Positions 33,344 through 45,857 of a stretch of 63,794 bases of DNA are shown here, piece by piece. Source of the stretch: Paenibacillus sp. An7 (GTDB lineage: Bacteria; Bacillota; Bacilli; Paenibacillales; Paenibacillaceae); contig NZ_WTWX01000021.1 in NCBI RefSeq assembly GCF_009870785.1, forward strand, positions 1-63,794, in the 5' to 3' direction. The translations under genes were made by a program, and so were the position numbers. The notes under the pieces were generated by a model. That model saw only the letters and a list, made by a program, of their open reading frames with translations. It made no database searches and was not told the DNA's origin. Each line of letters opens with the position of its first letter. Position 1 is the first letter of the stretch.

Positions 33344-33595
33344 ATGTCGAACGACAACTTTTTGCAGGATGCTCATGTCAAGATCGGTACCAAGCAGACC
33401 ATGAAGATGGTTGAGTCAGGAATTGCTGCTGAGGTTTATGTGGCGCAAGATGCTGATATGCGGATTACTTCGAAGATCCAGGCTTTATGTGAGAAACACC
33501 AAGTGAAACTAACTCTAGTTGACACGATGGAACATCTCGGTAAGGCATGTGGAATTGAAGTAGGAGCGGCGATGGTAGCCGTTGTGAAACAATAG
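33344..33595 (+). CDS. rplGB: L7Ae-family K-turn-binding protein (YbxF)
   Basis: 83 residues. The L7Ae/L30e fold binds RNA kink-turns; the B. subtilis homologue YbxF/RplGB associates with ribosomes. Visible features: IGTKQTMKMVESGIAAEVYVAQDADM and the conserved LGKACGIEVGAAMVAVV. The ATG has CGGAGG upstream. It is the first gene of the str operon, in the position seen in most Bacillota. Confidence 0.92.
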   Translation: MSNDNFLQDAHVKIGTKQTMKMVESGIAAEVYVAQDADMRITSKIQALCEKHQVKLTLVDTMEHLGKACGIEVGAAMVAVVKQ

Positions 33596-33741
33596 GTTAT
33601 AGAAGATGTTTTTGTCTGGATGCTCAAGCTTCCTAATACGGCAAAAACTTTTCATTTGTTCTTTTATGAACCGCCTGGGTCTGTGGACTTAAAAAGTGAG
33701 GTTTATAAATAGAATGACGAATCTGGGAAGGGGGTGGCAAC

Positions 33742-34164
33742 ATGCCAACAATTAATCAGCTAGTTCGTAAAGGACGTCAAGCTAAAGTCTACAAGTCTAA
33801 ATCACCAGCGTTGCAAAAAGGCTACAATGCCCTTAAACGTGAATCCACTAACATTAGTGCTCCACAAAAACGTGGTGTTTGTACTCGTGTAGGTACAATG
33901 ACTCCTCGTAAACCAAACTCAGCGCTCCGTAAATATGCCCGTGTTCGTTTGACGAACCGTCTCGAGGTAACAGCTTATATCCCGGGTATCGGTCATAACT
34001 TACAAGAGCACAGTGTTGTATTGCTTCGCGGAGGTAAAGTAAAGGACCTTGCAGGGGTTCGTTACCATATCGTTCGTGGTGCTTTGGATACAGCAGGTGT
34101 AGCTAACCGGATGCAAGCTCGTTCTAAATACGGTGCGAAACGCCCTAAAGCTAAAAAAGCATAA
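33742..34164 (+). CDS. rpsL: 30S ribosomal protein S12
   Basis: 140 residues. S12 sits in the decoding centre. The streptomycin-determining lysines are unchanged: K56 in TPRKPNS and K101 in GGKVKDL (E. coli K42 and K87). One departure is Ala104 in VKDLAGVRY where E. coli and B. subtilis have Pro (E. coli P90). GAAGGGGGTGG precedes the ATG. Confidence 0.97.
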   Translation: MPTINQLVRKGRQAKVYKSKSPALQKGYNALKRESTNISAPQKRGVCTRVGTMTPRKPNSALRKYARVRLTNRLEVTAYIPGIGHNLQEHSVVLLRGGKVKDLAGVRYHIVRGALDTAGVANRMQARSKYGAKRPKAKKA

Positions 34165-34269
34165 GGTTAGTTTCTAATCTTAATGTGTCAGTAAACCGAT
34201 AGCATGACGCTTCGGTCGCAGAACAACAACAACAACAACAGTATAAACATTTAAGAAAGGGGGATATCT

Positions 34270-34740
34270 ATGCCACGCAAAGGTCCTGTTACCAAAAGAG
34301 ACGTGTTGCCTGATCCGGTTTACAACAGCAAACTTGTAACTCGTTTGATCAACCGCATCATGCTTGATGGAAAACGTGGTGTTGCTCAAAGCATCTTGTA
34401 CAATGCGTTCAACTTGATTCAAGAACGTACTGGTAAAGATCCTATGGAAGTCTTTGAAGCAGCTATCAAAAATATTATGCCGGTTCTGGAAGTTAAAGCT
34501 CGCCGTGTTGGTGGTGCTAACTATCAAGTACCTATCGAGGTTAAACCGGAAAGACGTACTTCCCTTGGTTTACGTTGGCTTGTAAACTACTCCCGTAGCC
34601 GCGGTGAGAAAACAATGGAAGAGCGTTTGGCAGCTGAGATTATCGACGCTTCCAACAACACTGGTGCTTCCGTTAAAAAACGTGAAGACACACACAAAAT
34701 GGCTGAAGCAAATAAAGCATTTGCTCACTACCGTTGGTAG
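34270..34740 (+). CDS. rpsG: 30S ribosomal protein S7
   Basis: 156 residues, standard length. S7 nucleates assembly of the 30S head. Starts [20 protein letters not shown] and contains [18 protein letters not shown], both family hallmarks. AAGGGGG precedes the ATG. The rpsL-rpsG spacer includes a short (AAC)6 repeat at 34222-34240. Confidence 0.97.
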   Translation: MPRKGPVTKRDVLPDPVYNSKLVTRLINRIMLDGKRGVAQSILYNAFNLIQERTGKDPMEVFEAAIKNIMPVLEVKARRVGGANYQVPIEVKPERRTSLGLRWLVNYSRSRGEKTMEERLAAEIIDASNNTGASVKKREDTHKMAEANKAFAHYRW

Positions 34741-34787
34741 GATTTCAGTCTTAAAAATATACTTCATTTTGAAGGGAGACCTAAGTC

Positions 34788-36866
34788 ATGGCTACTAGAG
34801 AGTTCTCCTTGCAAAATACACGTAATATCGGGATCATGGCGCATATTGACGCTGGTAAGACAACTACCACTGAACGGATTTTGTTCTACACAGGACGTAC
34901 ACACAAGATTGGTGAAACCCATGAGGGTTCCGCTACTATGGACTGGATGGAACAAGAACAGGAGCGCGGTATCACGATTACTTCCGCTGCGACGACTGCT
35001 CAATGGAAAGGTCACCGCGTTAATATCATTGATACCCCGGGACACGTTGACTTCACAGTAGAAGTTGAACGTTCCCTTCGTGTATTGGACGGAGCAGTAG
35101 GTGTTTTCAGTGCGAAAGAAGGCGTAGAGCCTCAGTCTGAAACTGTATGGAGACAGGCTGATCGTTACGGCGTACCTCGTATCGCATATGTAAACAAAAT
35201 GGATATCATTGGCGCAGACTATCTTAACGTTGTTAAAGATATGCGCGAGCGTCTTCAAGCTAATGCTGTTGCAATTCAACTTCCTATCGGAGCTGAAAAT
35301 GATTTTGTTGGTATTATTGACATTATCGAGCAAAGAGCATTTATCTTTAAAGACGATCTAGGTAAAGAAGTTGAAGAAACTGATGTGCCAGCAGAATTTG
35401 CTGACCAAGTTGAAGAACTTCGTATGGAACTGATTGAGAAAGTTGCAGAACTTGATGAAGATTTGACTATGAAATACCTTGAGGGTGAAGAAATCACTGT
35501 TTCAGAGATTAAAGCTGCTCTTCGTAAAGGTGTAGTAGAAGTTAAAATCTTCCCAGTTATCTGCGGTTCTTCTTATCGTAACAAAGGTGTTCAACTTATG
35601 TTGGATGCTGTTCTTGATTACCTGCCATCTCCTGTTGATGTTCCTGCGATCACAGGTCACTTGGAAGATGGAACAGAAGCGGTTCGTAATTCTTCTGACG
35701 AAGAAGCTTTCTCAGCTCTTGCGTTTAAAATTATGACAGACCCTTATGTTGGTAAACTTACTTTCTTCCGCGTATACTCTGGTGTACTTCAATCCGGTTC
35801 TTACGTATTGAATGCAACAAAAGGGAAACGTGAACGTATCGGACGTATTCTTCAAATGCACGCTAACAGCCGTCAAGAAATCACTGAAGTATTCTCCGGT
35901 GATATTGCGTCTGCTGTAGGTTTGAAAGATACTAGTACAGGTGATACACTATGTGATGAGAAGAACCCGATTATCTTGGAGTCTATGAACTTCCCAGATC
36001 CGGTTATTCAAATCGCGGTTGAACCAAAAACTAAAGCTGACCAAGATAAAATGGCTGTTGCTCTAGGTAAGTTGACTGAAGAGGATCCAACTCTTCGTGC
36101 ACATACTGATGAAGAAACTGGTCAAACGATCTTGGCTGGTATGGGTGAACTTCACCTTGATATCATCATTGACCGTATGCGTCGTGAGTTCAAAGTGGAT
36201 ACTAACATTGGTCAACCACAAGTTGCTTACCGTGAAACATTCCGTCAACCAGCGCGTGTTGAAGGTAAATTTGTACGTCAGTCCGGTGGCCGCGGTCAAT
36301 ATGGACACGTATGGGTTGAATTCGAACCGCTCGAAGCGGGTAGCGGTAACCAATTTGATAGTAAAATTGTCGGTGGATCTGTACCTCGTGAGTACATTGG
36401 ACCTGCACAACAAGGTATTGAAGAAGCTATGAAAAACGGTGTCCTTGCAGGATTCCCGCTTGTAGACGTTAAAGCTACAATCGTAGATGGTTCATACCAT
36501 GATGTCGATTCCAATGAAATGGCATTTAAAATTGCCGGATCCATGGCACTTAAAGCAGCTAAAGACAAGTGTAAGGCTGTCCTGCTTGAGCCAATCATGA
36601 AAGTTGAAGTTACCGTTCCAGAGGAATACATGGGCGATGTAATGGGTATGCTGAACTCCCGTCGTGGTAGAATCGAAGGTATGGATTCTCGCGGTGGTAC
36701 GCAAATCATTCGTGCTAAGGTACCTCTCTCTGAAATGTTCGGTTACTCCACTACTCTCCGTTCTGGTACACAAGGTCGCGGTGTGTTCTCTATGGAACTC
36801 TCTCACTATGAAGAAGTTCCTAGAACAATTTCCGAAGAAATTGTTGCTAAAACTAAGGGAGAATAA
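34788..36866 (+). CDS. fusA: Translation elongation factor G
   Basis: 692 residues, translocase GTPase. G1 AHIDAGKT (18-25), switch [15 protein letters not shown], and domains II-V are complete ([13 protein letters not shown] in domain [18 protein letters not shown] in domain V). GGGAG precedes the ATG. tuf follows after 109 bases that contain a nested hairpin. Confidence 0.98.
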   Translation: MATREFSLQNTRNIGIMAHIDAGKTTTTERILFYTGRTHKIGETHEGSATMDWMEQEQERGITITSAATTAQWKGHRVNIIDTPGHVDFTVEVERSLRVLDGAVGVFSAKEGVEPQSETVWRQADRYGVPRIAYVNKMDIIGADYLNVVKDMRERLQANAVAIQLPIGAENDFVGIIDIIEQRAFIFKDDLGKEVEETDVPAEFADQVEELRMELIEKVAELDEDLTMKYLEGEEITVSEIKAALRKGVVEVKIFPVICGSSYRNKGVQLMLDAVLDYLPSPVDVPAITGHLEDGTEAVRNSSDEEAFSALAFKIMTDPYVGKLTFFRVYSGVLQSGSYVLNATKGKRERIGRILQMHANSRQEITEVFSGDIASAVGLKDTSTGDTLCDEKNPIILESMNFPDPVIQIAVEPKTKADQDKMAVALGKLTEEDPTLRAHTDEETGQTILAGMGELHLDIIIDRMRREFKVDTNIGQPQVAYRETFRQPARVEGKFVRQSGGRGQYGHVWVEFEPLEAGSGNQFDSKIVGGSVPREYIGPAQQGIEEAMKNGVLAGFPLVDVKATIVDGSYHDVDSNEMAFKIAGSMALKAAKDKCKAVLLEPIMKVEVTVPEEYMGDVMGMLNSRRGRIEGMDSRGGTQIIRAKVPLSEMFGYSTTLRSGTQGRGVFSMELSHYEEVPRTISEEIVAKTKGE

Positions 36867-36880
36867 TTTTTACTAACTGA

Positions 36881-36931
36881 TGTGTGAAAGCACCAAAGAT
36901 TAATGTTAATCAAATGGTGCTTATCCACACA
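36881..36931 (+). promoter_or_regulatory. Nested 20-bp stem-loop between fusA and tuf
   Basis: Three stacked helices: TGTGTG (36881-36886) / CACACA (36926-36931), AAGCACCA (36888-36895) / TGGTGCTT (36915-36922), and GATTAA (36898-36903) / TTAATC (36906-36911). No T-run follows. tuf starts 45 bases downstream. Confidence 0.65.
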
Positions 36932-36975
36932 GTGCCAACATATAAAACTATCCATTCTAAGGAGGCCACGTTCAA

Positions 36976-38166
<1,191 letters not shown>

Positions 38167-38197
38167 TTTGACTCCTAAGTCAAATTAAATATAGAGC

Positions 38198-38231
38198 AAC
38201 ATTGTATTGGAACGAGTAACATTGTATTGGA
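38198..38231 (+). repeat. Two direct repeats of 14 bases after tuf
   Basis: AACATTGTATTGGA occurs at 38198-38211 and again at 38218-38231, period 20. Upstream of it is a small hairpin ATTTGACT-CCTA-AGTCAAAT (38166-38185) that overlaps the last base of the tuf stop codon. Function unknown. Confidence 0.7.
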
Positions 38232-38234
38232 CAG

Positions 38235-38280
38235 CAAAAAAGGATCCTGCCAACTCTGGCTGGGTCCTTTTTTCATTTTT
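38235..38280 (+). terminator. str operon terminator after tuf
   Basis: AAAAAAGGATCC...GCCA pairs with TGGC...GGGTCCTTTTTT around loop ACTC (38235-38273), followed by a T-rich tail. Confidence 0.9.
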
Positions 38281-38460
38281 TTCCTTTTGCTTTTTTTATA
38301 ATTTAATATATAATAGGTAAAGTTGTGATTCGGGGACAACAGATTAAGAAAACAAAACATCTCTATTTCTATAGTAGGCTGCAATATTAATATGTATTAA
38401 GCCAAATGAGATGTAGAGTATTACAAGAATGATTGATTTTAGAATCTTTCATTTAAATGC

Positions 38461-38936
<476 letters not shown>

Positions 38937-38974
38937 TATCAAACTTGTATTAATGAAGGAAAAGAGGTGTCAAC

Positions 38975-39598
38975 ATGAAAGGTATCTTAGGTAAAAAACT
39001 AGGCATGACGCAAGTATTTACACCAGAAGGTAACGTGATTCCTGTAACGGTTATCGAAGCAGGCCCATCTGTTGTCTTGCAAAAGAAAGACCTGGAAAAC
39101 GACGGCTACGAAGCTGTACAACTAGGTTATGCCGATAAGAAAGAAAAAAATGCTAACAAACCTGAAACAGGACATGCGAAAAAAGCTAATACAGCTCCTA
39201 AGCGCTACGTTCGCGAACTCCGCGGTGTTGATCTTGCGGGATTCGAGGTTGGCCAAGAAATTAAAGCAGACATCTTCGCAGAAGGCGAATTTGTTGACGT
39301 AACTGGTATTTCTAAAGGTAAAGGTTTTGCCGGTGTTATCAAACGTTGGGGACAAAGAACAGGCCCAATGTCTCACGGTTCCCGTTACCACAGAGGACCA
39401 GGTTCCATGGGTTCCATTCAAGCGAACCGTGTACCTAAAGGTAAACACCTTCCAGGACACATGGGACACGAAACAATTACAATTCAACGTCTTGAAGTAA
39501 TTAAAGTAGACGCTGAACGTAATGTATTGCTTGTTAAAGGTTCTATTCCTGGACCGAAAAACAGCTTCGTTAAAATTAAAGAATCGGTGAAGAAATAA
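38975..39598 (+). CDS. rplC: 50S ribosomal protein L3
   Basis: 207 residues; an early 23S-assembly protein whose extended loop ([20 protein letters not shown], around 139-158) reaches the peptidyl-transferase centre. Starts [27 protein letters not shown] precedes the ATG. 38 bases after rpsJ. Confidence 0.97.
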   Translation: MKGILGKKLGMTQVFTPEGNVIPVTVIEAGPSVVLQKKDLENDGYEAVQLGYADKKEKNANKPETGHAKKANTAPKRYVRELRGVDLAGFEVGQEIKADIFAEGEFVDVTGISKGKGFAGVIKRWGQRTGPMSHGSRYHRGPGSMGSIQANRVPKGKHLPGHMGHETITIQRLEVIKVDAERNVLLVKGSIPGPKNSFVKIKESVKK

Positions 39599-39624
39599 TC
39601 ACCTAAGGAAAGGAGGAACACAAA

Positions 39625-40248
39625 ATGCCAAAAGTAGCACTTTATAATGTCAGTGGTAGCCAAGTAGGAGAAGTTGAATTGAATGACGCAGTATTCGGAA
39701 TTGAGCCGAACACTCACGTTCTTCATGATGCTGTTGTTATGCAACGCGCTTCCCTTCGTCAAGGTACACACAAAGTAAAAGGACGTTCTGAAGTACGTGG
39801 CGGTGGACGTAAACCTTGGAAACAAAAAGGTACAGGTCGCGCTCGTCAAGGTTCGATCCGTGCACCACAATGGGTAGGTGGTGGTACTGTATTCGGTCCA
39901 ACTCCGCGCAGTTACGCTTTCAAACTACCTAAAAAAGTTCGTCGTCTGGCGATCAAATCCGCATTGTCTTCTAAAGTAATCGACAACGAAATCATCGTTC
40001 TGGATGCTCTTACGCTGAATGCACCGAAAACTAAAGAATTTGCAGCTATTTTGAACAATCTTAAAGTAGATCGCAAAGCTTTGATCGTTGGTTCAGGCTA
40101 TGATGATAATGTTGCTCTTTCCGCGAGAAATATTCCTGGTGTGAAATTTGTTGCGGCTGACGGCATTAATGTTCTTGACGTACTTACGTACGACAAACTG
40201 ATCATTACAAAAGAAGCAGTACAGATGGTAGAGGAGGTTCTTGCGTAA
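39625..40248 (+). CDS. rplD: 50S ribosomal protein L4
   Basis: 207 residues; lines the exit tunnel with L22. The tunnel loop [19 protein letters not shown] is of the normal macrolide-sensitive type. AAAGGAGG precedes the ATG. Its stop overlaps the rplW start (TAATG). Confidence 0.97.
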   Translation: MPKVALYNVSGSQVGEVELNDAVFGIEPNTHVLHDAVVMQRASLRQGTHKVKGRSEVRGGGRKPWKQKGTGRARQGSIRAPQWVGGGTVFGPTPRSYAFKLPKKVRRLAIKSALSSKVIDNEIIVLDALTLNAPKTKEFAAILNNLKVDRKALIVGSGYDDNVALSARNIPGVKFVAADGINVLDVLTYDKLIITKEAVQMVEEVLA

Positions 40249-40538
40249 TGAAAAATCCTCGTGATATCATTAAACGTCCAGTAATCACTGAACGTACAGC
40301 TGATATGATGGCTGATTTGAAATATGTTTTCGAAGTAGATGTTCGTGCAAATAAAACAGAAATCAAAGCTGCTGTTGAAGAGATCTTCAACGTTAAAGTG
40401 AAAAACGTGAACACACTTCGCGTGCCTGGTAAGTTGAAACGTTACGGCCGTTACTCTGGCTACACTCCAGAGTGGAAAAAAGCTTTCGTAACTCTCGCTC
40501 CAGATAGCAAAGCACTTGAGTTCTTTGAATCTGTATAA
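40248..40538 (+). CDS. rplW: 50S ribosomal protein L23
   Basis: 96 residues; exit-tunnel protein and docking site for trigger factor and SRP. Starts [20 protein letters not shown]. One-base overlap with rplD suggests coupled translation. Confidence 0.96.
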   Translation: MKNPRDIIKRPVITERTADMMADLKYVFEVDVRANKTEIKAAVEEIFNVKVKNVNTLRVPGKLKRYGRYSGYTPEWKKAFVTLAPDSKALEFFESV

Positions 40539-40567
40539 GAAACTGCTAAAGTAAGGAGGGAAATTCA

Positions 40568-41398
40568 GTGCCAATTAAAAAGTACAAACCGACATCTCCG
40601 GCTAGACGTAATATGTCCGTATCCACTTTCGAAGAAATTACGACTAACCAGCCTGAGAAATCGTTGCTAGCTCCGCTGAGCAAAACAGCAGGCCGCAACA
40701 ACCAAGGTAAAATTACGGTTCGTCACCATGGCGGCGGACACAAACGTAAATATCGTATTATTGACTTTAAACGTACTAAAGATGGAATACCGGGCCGCGT
40801 TGCTACAATCGAGTATGACCCTAACCGGACTTCCAATATTGCTCTGATCCACTACGCAGATGGTGAGAAACGTTACATCATCGCTCCAAAAGGACTTAAA
40901 GTAGGAGATCAAATCGAATCTGGACCAACTGCAGATATCAAGACAGGTAATGCTTTGCCTCTTGAAAATATTCCAGTAGGTACAGTTATTCATAACATCG
41001 AGCTTCAACCAGGTAAAGGTGGCCAATTGGTCCGTGCAGCTGGTACAGAAGCACAACTTCTTGGTAAAGAAGAAAAATACGTGACTGTTCGTTTGTCATC
41101 TGGTGAAGTTCGCCGCATTCTTAAAGTTTGCCGCGCTACGATCGGATCCGTTGGTAACCAAGATCACGAATTGATTAAAATCGGTAAAGCAGGCCGTAGT
41201 CGCTGGCTCGGAAGACGTCCTGAAGTCCGCGGGGTAGTAATGAACCCTAATGATCACCCACACGGTGGTGGTGAAGGTAAAGCTCCAATCGGTCGTAAAT
41301 CGCCAATGTCTCCTTGGGGTAAACCAACTCTTGGATACAAAACACGTAAGAAAAACAAAGCTTCTGACAAATACATCGTTCGCCGCCGCACGAAGTAA
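40568..41398 (+). CDS. rplB: 50S ribosomal protein L2
   Basis: 276 residues; needed for peptidyl-transferase centre assembly. GTG start after AAGGAGGG. Hallmarks: [36 protein letters not shown], and the functional [17 protein letters not shown] loop near 224-240. Confidence 0.97.
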   Translation: MPIKKYKPTSPARRNMSVSTFEEITTNQPEKSLLAPLSKTAGRNNQGKITVRHHGGGHKRKYRIIDFKRTKDGIPGRVATIEYDPNRTSNIALIHYADGEKRYIIAPKGLKVGDQIESGPTADIKTGNALPLENIPVGTVIHNIELQPGKGGQLVRAAGTEAQLLGKEEKYVTVRLSSGEVRRILKVCRATIGSVGNQDHELIKIGKAGRSRWLGRRPEVRGVVMNPNDHPHGGGEGKAPIGRKSPMSPWGKPTLGYKTRKKNKASDKYIVRRRTK

Positions 41399-41473
41399 TA
41401 CACGTTACTGTGCATAACTTCGCGCGCGCGATCGTGAATGAACGAGAACATTGGATGAAGGGAGGATTTACAC

Positions 41474-41752
41474 ATGAGTCGCAGTCTAAAAAAAGGGCCA
41501 TTTGTTGATGGACACCTGATGAAAAAAGTTGAAGATATGAACGAGTCTGGGAAGAAACTAGTGATCAAAACTTGGTCCCGTCGCTCTACAATTTTCCCGC
41601 AATTCATTGGACATACGTTTGGTGTGTATGACGGCCGTAAACACGTTCCTGTATATGTAACGGAAGATATGGTTGGACACAAACTGGGTGAGTTCGCTCC
41701 TACGCGTACTTACAAAGGTCATGCAGCAGACGATAAGAAAACAAGAAGATAA
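41474..41752 (+). CDS. rpsS: 30S ribosomal protein S19
   Basis: 92 residues; 30S head protein next to S13. [20 protein letters not shown] and the C-terminal THKR-type region ([20 protein letters not shown]) are typical. AGGGAGG precedes the ATG. The 75-base spacer from rplB includes a CG alternation at 41422-41431. Confidence 0.97.
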   Translation: MSRSLKKGPFVDGHLMKKVEDMNESGKKLVIKTWSRRSTIFPQFIGHTFGVYDGRKHVPVYVTEDMVGHKLGEFAPTRTYKGHAADDKKTRR

Positions 41753-41788
41753 ATGATCAAGCGCTAATGTTTGAGAGGAGGTTAAACA

Positions 41789-42121
41789 ATGGAAGCAAAA
41801 GCACATGCCAAGTTTGTTCGGATTGCTCCTCGTAAAGTTCAACTTGTTGTTGACTTAATTCGTGGTAAGCAAGTGGGCGAGGCGATCGCAATTCTGCGTC
41901 ACACTCCAAAATCCGCTTCTCCAGTAGTTGAGAAATTGCTCAACTCTGCTATTGCTAATGCAGAGCACAATTACTCTTTGGATATTAACAATCTGGTTAT
42001 CTCACAAGCTTATGTAAACCAAGGACCGACTATGAAACGTTTCCGCCCTCGTGCAATGGGACGTGCAAGTCGTATCAATAAACGCACCAGCCACATTACT
42101 TTGGTGGTATCCGAAAAATAA
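41789..42121 (+). CDS. rplV: 50S ribosomal protein L22
   Basis: 110 residues; its beta-hairpin ([18 protein letters not shown]) lines the exit tunnel and shows no erythromycin-resistance deletion. GAGGAGG precedes the ATG. Confidence 0.96.
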   Translation: MEAKAHAKFVRIAPRKVQLVVDLIRGKQVGEAIAILRHTPKSASPVVEKLLNSAIANAEHNYSLDINNLVISQAYVNQGPTMKRFRPRAMGRASRINKRTSHITLVVSEK

Positions 42122-42134
42122 GGAGGGAAAACGT

Positions 42135-42797
42135 GTGGGACAAAAGGTAAATCCCATCGGGCTCCGTATCGGAGTTATCCGTGACTGGGAATCCAAATGG
42201 TACGCAGGCAAAGATTTCGGTGATCTCTTGCTTGAAGACGTAAAAATTCGTGAATACCTGAAAAACAAATTGAAAGACTCCGCAGTATCTCGTATTGAAA
42301 TCGAGAGAGCGGCTAACCGTGTCAATGTAACGATCCATACTGCTAAACCAGGAATGGTTATCGGTAAAGGTGGATCCGAAGTTGAAATTCTCCGTGGTCA
42401 AATCACGAAGATTGCAGGCGGTAAAAAAGTTCACATCAACATTTCTGAAATTAAACAACCAGATCTTGACGCAATTCTTGTAGCTGAAAGCATTGCACAA
42501 CAATTGGAACGCCGTGTTTCTTTCCGTCGTGCTCTGAAACAAGCAATTCAAAGAACTATGCGCTCTGGTGCAAAAGGAATTAAAACACAAGTAGGCGGAC
42601 GTCTTGGCGGAGCTGAGATCGCACGTTCTGAAGGCTACAGCGAAGGAACTGTTCCACTGCATACGCTTCGTGCCGACATTGACTACGGTACAGCTGAAGC
42701 TCATACTACTTACGGCCGTCTGGGCGTTAAAGTATGGATCTATCGTGGAGAGGTTCTTCCTACGGCTAAGAAAGCTGCTAAGGAAGGAGGCAACTAA
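42135..42797 (+). CDS. rpsC: 30S ribosomal protein S3
   Basis: 220 residues; forms the mRNA entry helicase with S4 and S5. The KH domain contains [16 protein letters not shown] start at 42135 with AGGAGGG seven bases upstream, giving [20 protein letters not shown]; the upstream frame extension overlaps rplV and is a shadow. Confidence 0.96.
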   Translation: MGQKVNPIGLRIGVIRDWESKWYAGKDFGDLLLEDVKIREYLKNKLKDSAVSRIEIERAANRVNVTIHTAKPGMVIGKGGSEVEILRGQITKIAGGKKVHINISEIKQPDLDAILVAESIAQQLERRVSFRRALKQAIQRTMRSGAKGIKTQVGGRLGGAEIARSEGYSEGTVPLHTLRADIDYGTAEAHTTYGRLGVKVWIYRGEVLPTAKKAAKEGGN

Positions 42798-42799
42798 TC

Positions 42800-43234
42800 A
42801 TGTTGGTACCAAAACGTGTTAAACACCGCAAGCAACAACGCGGACACATGAAAGGCCAAGCTAAAGGCGGTACTACACTGAACTTTGGTGAATATGGCTT
42901 GCAAGCTACTGAGCCAGCGTGGATTACGAACCGTCAGATCGAGGCTGCTCGTATCGCGATGACTCGTTATATCAAACGTGGTGGTAAAGTTTGGATTAAA
43001 ATTTTCCCTGATAAGCCAATTACTCAAAAGCCTCTAGAGGTTCGTATGGGTAGTGGTAAAGGTAACGTTGAGAAATGGGTTGCTGTAGTTAAACCAGGAA
43101 AGATCATGTTTGAACTTTCTGGCGTACCAGAAGATGTTGCTCGCGAAGCAATGCGTCTGGCTGCTCACAAGCTGCCAATCAAAACGAAGTTTGTGAAACG
43201 TGAAGAATTGGGTGGTGAAGTAAATGAAGGCTAG
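42800..43234 (+). CDS. rplP: 50S ribosomal protein L16
   Basis: 144 residues; positions the A- and P-site tRNAs. [15 protein letters not shown] and [20 protein letters not shown] are hallmarks. It follows rpsC by two bases, with the ribosome binding site AAGGAGG inside rpsC, and overlaps rpmC by 11 bases. Confidence 0.97.
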   Translation: MLVPKRVKHRKQQRGHMKGQAKGGTTLNFGEYGLQATEPAWITNRQIEAARIAMTRYIKRGGKVWIKIFPDKPITQKPLEVRMGSGKGNVEKWVAVVKPGKIMFELSGVPEDVAREAMRLAAHKLPIKTKFVKREELGGEVNEG

Positions 43235-43421
43235 TGAATTCCGCAACCTAACCACTGCTGAAATTGAGCAAAAGATTGCCGGATTTAAAGAAGAACTCTT
43301 TAACCTCCGCTTTCAACTCGCTACCGGTCAGCTTGATAACCCAACTCGTATTCGTGACGTACGTAGAGAAATTGCACGTGCTAAGACGATCATCCGTGAA
43401 AGAGAACTTGGGATTAGCTAA
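43224..43421 (+). CDS. rpmC: 50S ribosomal protein L29
   Basis: 65 residues, two helices, beside L23 at the exit tunnel. [20 protein letters not shown] and [20 protein letters not shown] are typical. The start lies inside the end of rplP, so coupling is likely. Confidence 0.95.
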   Translation: MKASEFRNLTTAEIEQKIAGFKEELFNLRFQLATGQLDNPTRIRDVRREIARAKTIIRERELGIS

Positions 43422-43473
43422 TATATAGTACCGGATGGACAATCCGTCTTTAAATGAGGAAGGAGGCCCAACA

Positions 43474-43740
43474 ATGAGCGAAGAACGCAACGCACGTAAA
43501 GTGCAAGTCGGTAAAGTGGTTAGCGACAAAATGGATAAAACAATTGTGGTTGCTGTAGAAACTTACAAAAAGCATGATTTGTACCATAAACGCATCAAGT
43601 ACACTAAAAAGTTCAAAGCACATGATGAAAATAACACTGCTAAAATTGGTGATGTTGTTAAAATCATGGAAACTCGTCCTTTGTCGAAAGACAAGAACTG
43701 GAGACTTGTTGAAGTCGTGGAAAAAGCGATTATCATTTAA
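43474..43740 (+). CDS. rpsQ: 30S ribosomal protein S17
   Basis: 88 residues, OB fold binding 16S H7/H11. [20 protein letters not shown] and the C-terminal [19 protein letters not shown] are typical. The ATG at 43474 follows GAAGGAGG; the frame extension from 43435 is rejected. Confidence 0.96.
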   Translation: MSEERNARKVQVGKVVSDKMDKTIVVAVETYKKHDLYHKRIKYTKKFKAHDENNTAKIGDVVKIMETRPLSKDKNWRLVEVVEKAIII

Positions 43741-43774
43741 TGATTTTCAGCTTGGCTGAAAGGAGGAAAACAAG

Positions 43775-44146
43775 ATGATTCAACCATTTACACGTTTGAC
43801 TGTAGCAGACAACTCTGGTGCGAAGGAACTGATGTGTATCCGCGTACTGGGTGGTACGGGACGTAGTCGTACAGCTTCAATCGGAGACCTTATCGTTTGT
43901 TCTGTCAAACAAGCAACACCAGGCGGCGTTGTCAAAAAAGGTGATGTGGTAAGAGCAGTTGTGGTTCGCACAAAACGTTCTGTTCGTCGTAAAGATGGAT
44001 CTTACATCGCATTTGATGAGAATGCAGCAGTGGTAGTTAAAGAAGACAGAAGCCCTCGTGGTACTCGTATTTTCGGACCAGTTGCTCGCGAACTTCGCGA
44101 AAAAGACTACATGAAAATCGTTTCCTTGGCTCCAGAAGTTATCTAA
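43775..44146 (+). CDS. rplN: 50S ribosomal protein L14
   Basis: 123 residues; at the subunit interface, also the target of the silencing factor RsfS in other bacteria. [20 protein letters not shown] and the [15 protein letters not shown] segment are hallmarks. AAAGGAGG precedes the ATG. Confidence 0.97.
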   Translation: MIQPFTRLTVADNSGAKELMCIRVLGGTGRSRTASIGDLIVCSVKQATPGGVVKKGDVVRAVVVRTKRSVRRKDGSYIAFDENAAVVVKEDRSPRGTRIFGPVARELREKDYMKIVSLAPEVI

Positions 44147-44214
44147 TATAACAACTTAATCCTTCTGAGGATTGATTTATAGCTTGTTCACGCAAGTCAT
44201 AGGAGGTGTACGAA

Positions 44215-44568
44215 ATGGCAAAAGTGAAAAAGGTCTTGGAATCTCATAACAACAAGTTGCACGTCAAAAAAGACGACACTGTTATGGTGATCAGCGGTAA
44301 AGACAAAGGCAAAAAAGGCCGTGTCATCGCAGCTTATCCTCGTGAGAACCGTGTTCTTGTAGAAGGTGTTAACCTCGTTAAAAAACACCAAAAGCCTAAC
44401 CAGCTTAATCCGCAAGGCGGAATCATCGAGAAAGAAGCTCCAATCCATGTATCGAACGTGATGCATATTGATCCGAAGAGCGGAAATGTAACTCGTATTG
44501 GTTACAAAGTGTTAGACAACGGCAAAAAAGTACGCGTTGCTAAACGTTCCGGAGAATCGATCGACTAA
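44215..44568 (+). CDS. rplX: 50S ribosomal protein L24
   Basis: 117 residues; KOW-type SH3 fold that initiates 50S assembly ([18 protein letters not shown]). The ATG at 44215 has AGGAGGTG upstream; the GTG at 44206 lies in that site. Confidence 0.96.
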   Translation: MAKVKKVLESHNNKLHVKKDDTVMVISGKDKGKKGRVIAAYPRENRVLVEGVNLVKKHQKPNQLNPQGGIIEKEAPIHVSNVMHIDPKSGNVTRIGYKVLDNGKKVRVAKRSGESID

Positions 44569-44600
44569 TGTAACCGAATGAGAAAGGAGGTCCATAATTC

Positions 44601-45140
44601 ATGGCAAGATTGAAAGAACGTTTTCTAAATGAAATAACTCCTGCTTTGGTGCAGAAGTTTGAATATAGCTCAGTAATGCAAGTTCCTAAAATCGAAAAAG
44701 TGGTTATCAACATGGGGGTGGGTGAAGCTGTCCAAAACTCCAAAGTGCTTGATTCCGCTGTGAATGATTTGCAGCTGATTTCTGGTCAAAAACCAGTAAT
44801 CACAAAAGCTAAAAAATCAATCGCTGGTTTTAAACTGCGTGAGAACATGCCAATTGGGGTTAAAGTGACATTGCGCGGCGAGCGTATGTACCACTTCCTT
44901 GATAAATTGTTCAACATTACTCTTCCTCGTGTACGTGACTTCCAAGGGGTATCAAACAAAGCGTTTGATGGTCGTGGTAACTACACACTTGGTCTTAAAG
45001 AGCAACTCATCTTCCCTGAGATTGAGTATGATAAAGTGGACAAAGTCCGCGGTATGGATATCGTAATCGTAACTACGGCTAAAACCGATGAAGAGTCTCG
45101 CGAATTGCTTACTCAACTCGGAATGCCTTTCGCAAAGTAA
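44601..45140 (+). CDS. rplE: 50S ribosomal protein L5
   Basis: 179 residues; binds 5S rRNA and contacts P-site t[23 protein letters not shown] and [20 protein letters not shown] are hallmarks. GAAAGGAGG precedes the ATG. Confidence 0.97.
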   Translation: MARLKERFLNEITPALVQKFEYSSVMQVPKIEKVVINMGVGEAVQNSKVLDSAVNDLQLISGQKPVITKAKKSIAGFKLRENMPIGVKVTLRGERMYHFLDKLFNITLPRVRDFQGVSNKAFDGRGNYTLGLKEQLIFPEIEYDKVDKVRGMDIVIVTTAKTDEESRELLTQLGMPFAK

Positions 45141-45154
45141 GAATCTAAAGTATC

Positions 45155-45176
45155 CGGGAGTCTTTGAGAGACCCCG
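45155..45176 (+). promoter_or_regulatory. Stem-loop before rpsN
   Basis: CGGG-A-GTCT pairs with AGAC-CCCG around loop TTGAG. Downstream, CTCC at 45181-45184 could pair with the rpsN ribosome binding site GGAG, giving an alternative fold that masks it. Predicted by eye only. Confidence 0.35.
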
Positions 45177-45211
45177 AATTCTCCGAAATTATTTAGGAGG
45201 TGTCAGGCTAA

Positions 45212-45397
45212 GTGGCAAAAACTTCAATGAAAGTTAAACAACAACGTGCTCCGAAGTTTAAAGTTCGTGCTTATACTCGTTGCGAACGTTGTGGTCGTCC
45301 ACATTCTGTATTACAGAAGTTTAAAATTTGCAGAATTTGTTTCCGTGAATTAGCTTATAAAGGCCAGATCCCTGGCGTGAAAAAAGCAAGCTGGTAA
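45212..45397 (+). CDS. rpsN: 30S ribosomal protein S14, type Z
   Basis: 61 residues, the short zinc-binding form with CERC...CRIC (two CXXC pairs, [11 protein letters not shown] and [13 protein letters not shown]). A longer zinc-free paralogue usually exists elsewhere for zinc starvation. GTG start after AGGAGGTG. Confidence 0.96.
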   Translation: MAKTSMKVKQQRAPKFKVRAYTRCERCGRPHSVLQKFKICRICFRELAYKGQIPGVKKASW

Positions 45398-45428
45398 AAA
45401 GTCCTGAACGGGAAGGAGGTTACACACA

Positions 45429-45827
45429 ATGACTATGTCTGATCCAATTGCAGATATGCTTACTCGCATTCGTAATGCGAACACAGTTCGTCACGAAACG
45501 GTAGAAATGCCTGCTTCGACGATGAAAAAACAAATCGCTGAAATCCTGAAGCGTGAAGGTTTCATCCGTGATGCTGAATATGTGGATGATAACAAACAAG
45601 GAATCATCCGTATTTTCTTGAAATACGGACAAAACAACGAGCGTGTTATTACTGGTCTGAAAAGAATCAGTAAACCAGGTCTACGTGTTTACACGAAGAG
45701 TAATGAAGTACCTCGCGTACTTGGCGGTCTCGGAATCGCGATCATTTCTACTTCTAAAGGCGTAATGACAGATAAAGAAGCTCGCCAAGCAAAATCTGGC
45801 GGCGAAGTTATCTGCTACGTTTGGTAA
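45429..45827 (+). CDS. rpsH: 30S ribosomal protein S8
   Basis: 132 residues; binds 16S H21 and is the translational repressor of the spc operon in E. coli. [20 protein letters not shown] and the C-terminal GGEVICYVW are typical. The ATG at 45429 has AAGGAGG about nine bases upstream; an ATG two codons later is possible. Confidence 0.96.
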   Translation: MTMSDPIADMLTRIRNANTVRHETVEMPASTMKKQIAEILKREGFIRDAEYVDDNKQGIIRIFLKYGQNNERVITGLKRISKPGLRVYTKSNEVPRVLGGLGIAIISTSKGVMTDKEARQAKSGGEVICYVW

Positions 45828-45857
45828 TATAAGTCACAAAACAAGGAGGTGCAACAC

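Noticed and set aside
34222..34240. (AAC)6 repeat between rpsL and rpsG as a phase-variable element
   Set aside because: It is short, in a spacer, and not near a -10 or ribosome binding site where length changes would matter; treated as a simple repeat.
42096..42704. 202-codon minus-strand frame opposite rpsC (and similar frames opposite rpoC, rplA and cysS)
   Set aside because: They are antisense to essential genes, have no ribosome binding site and resemble no family.
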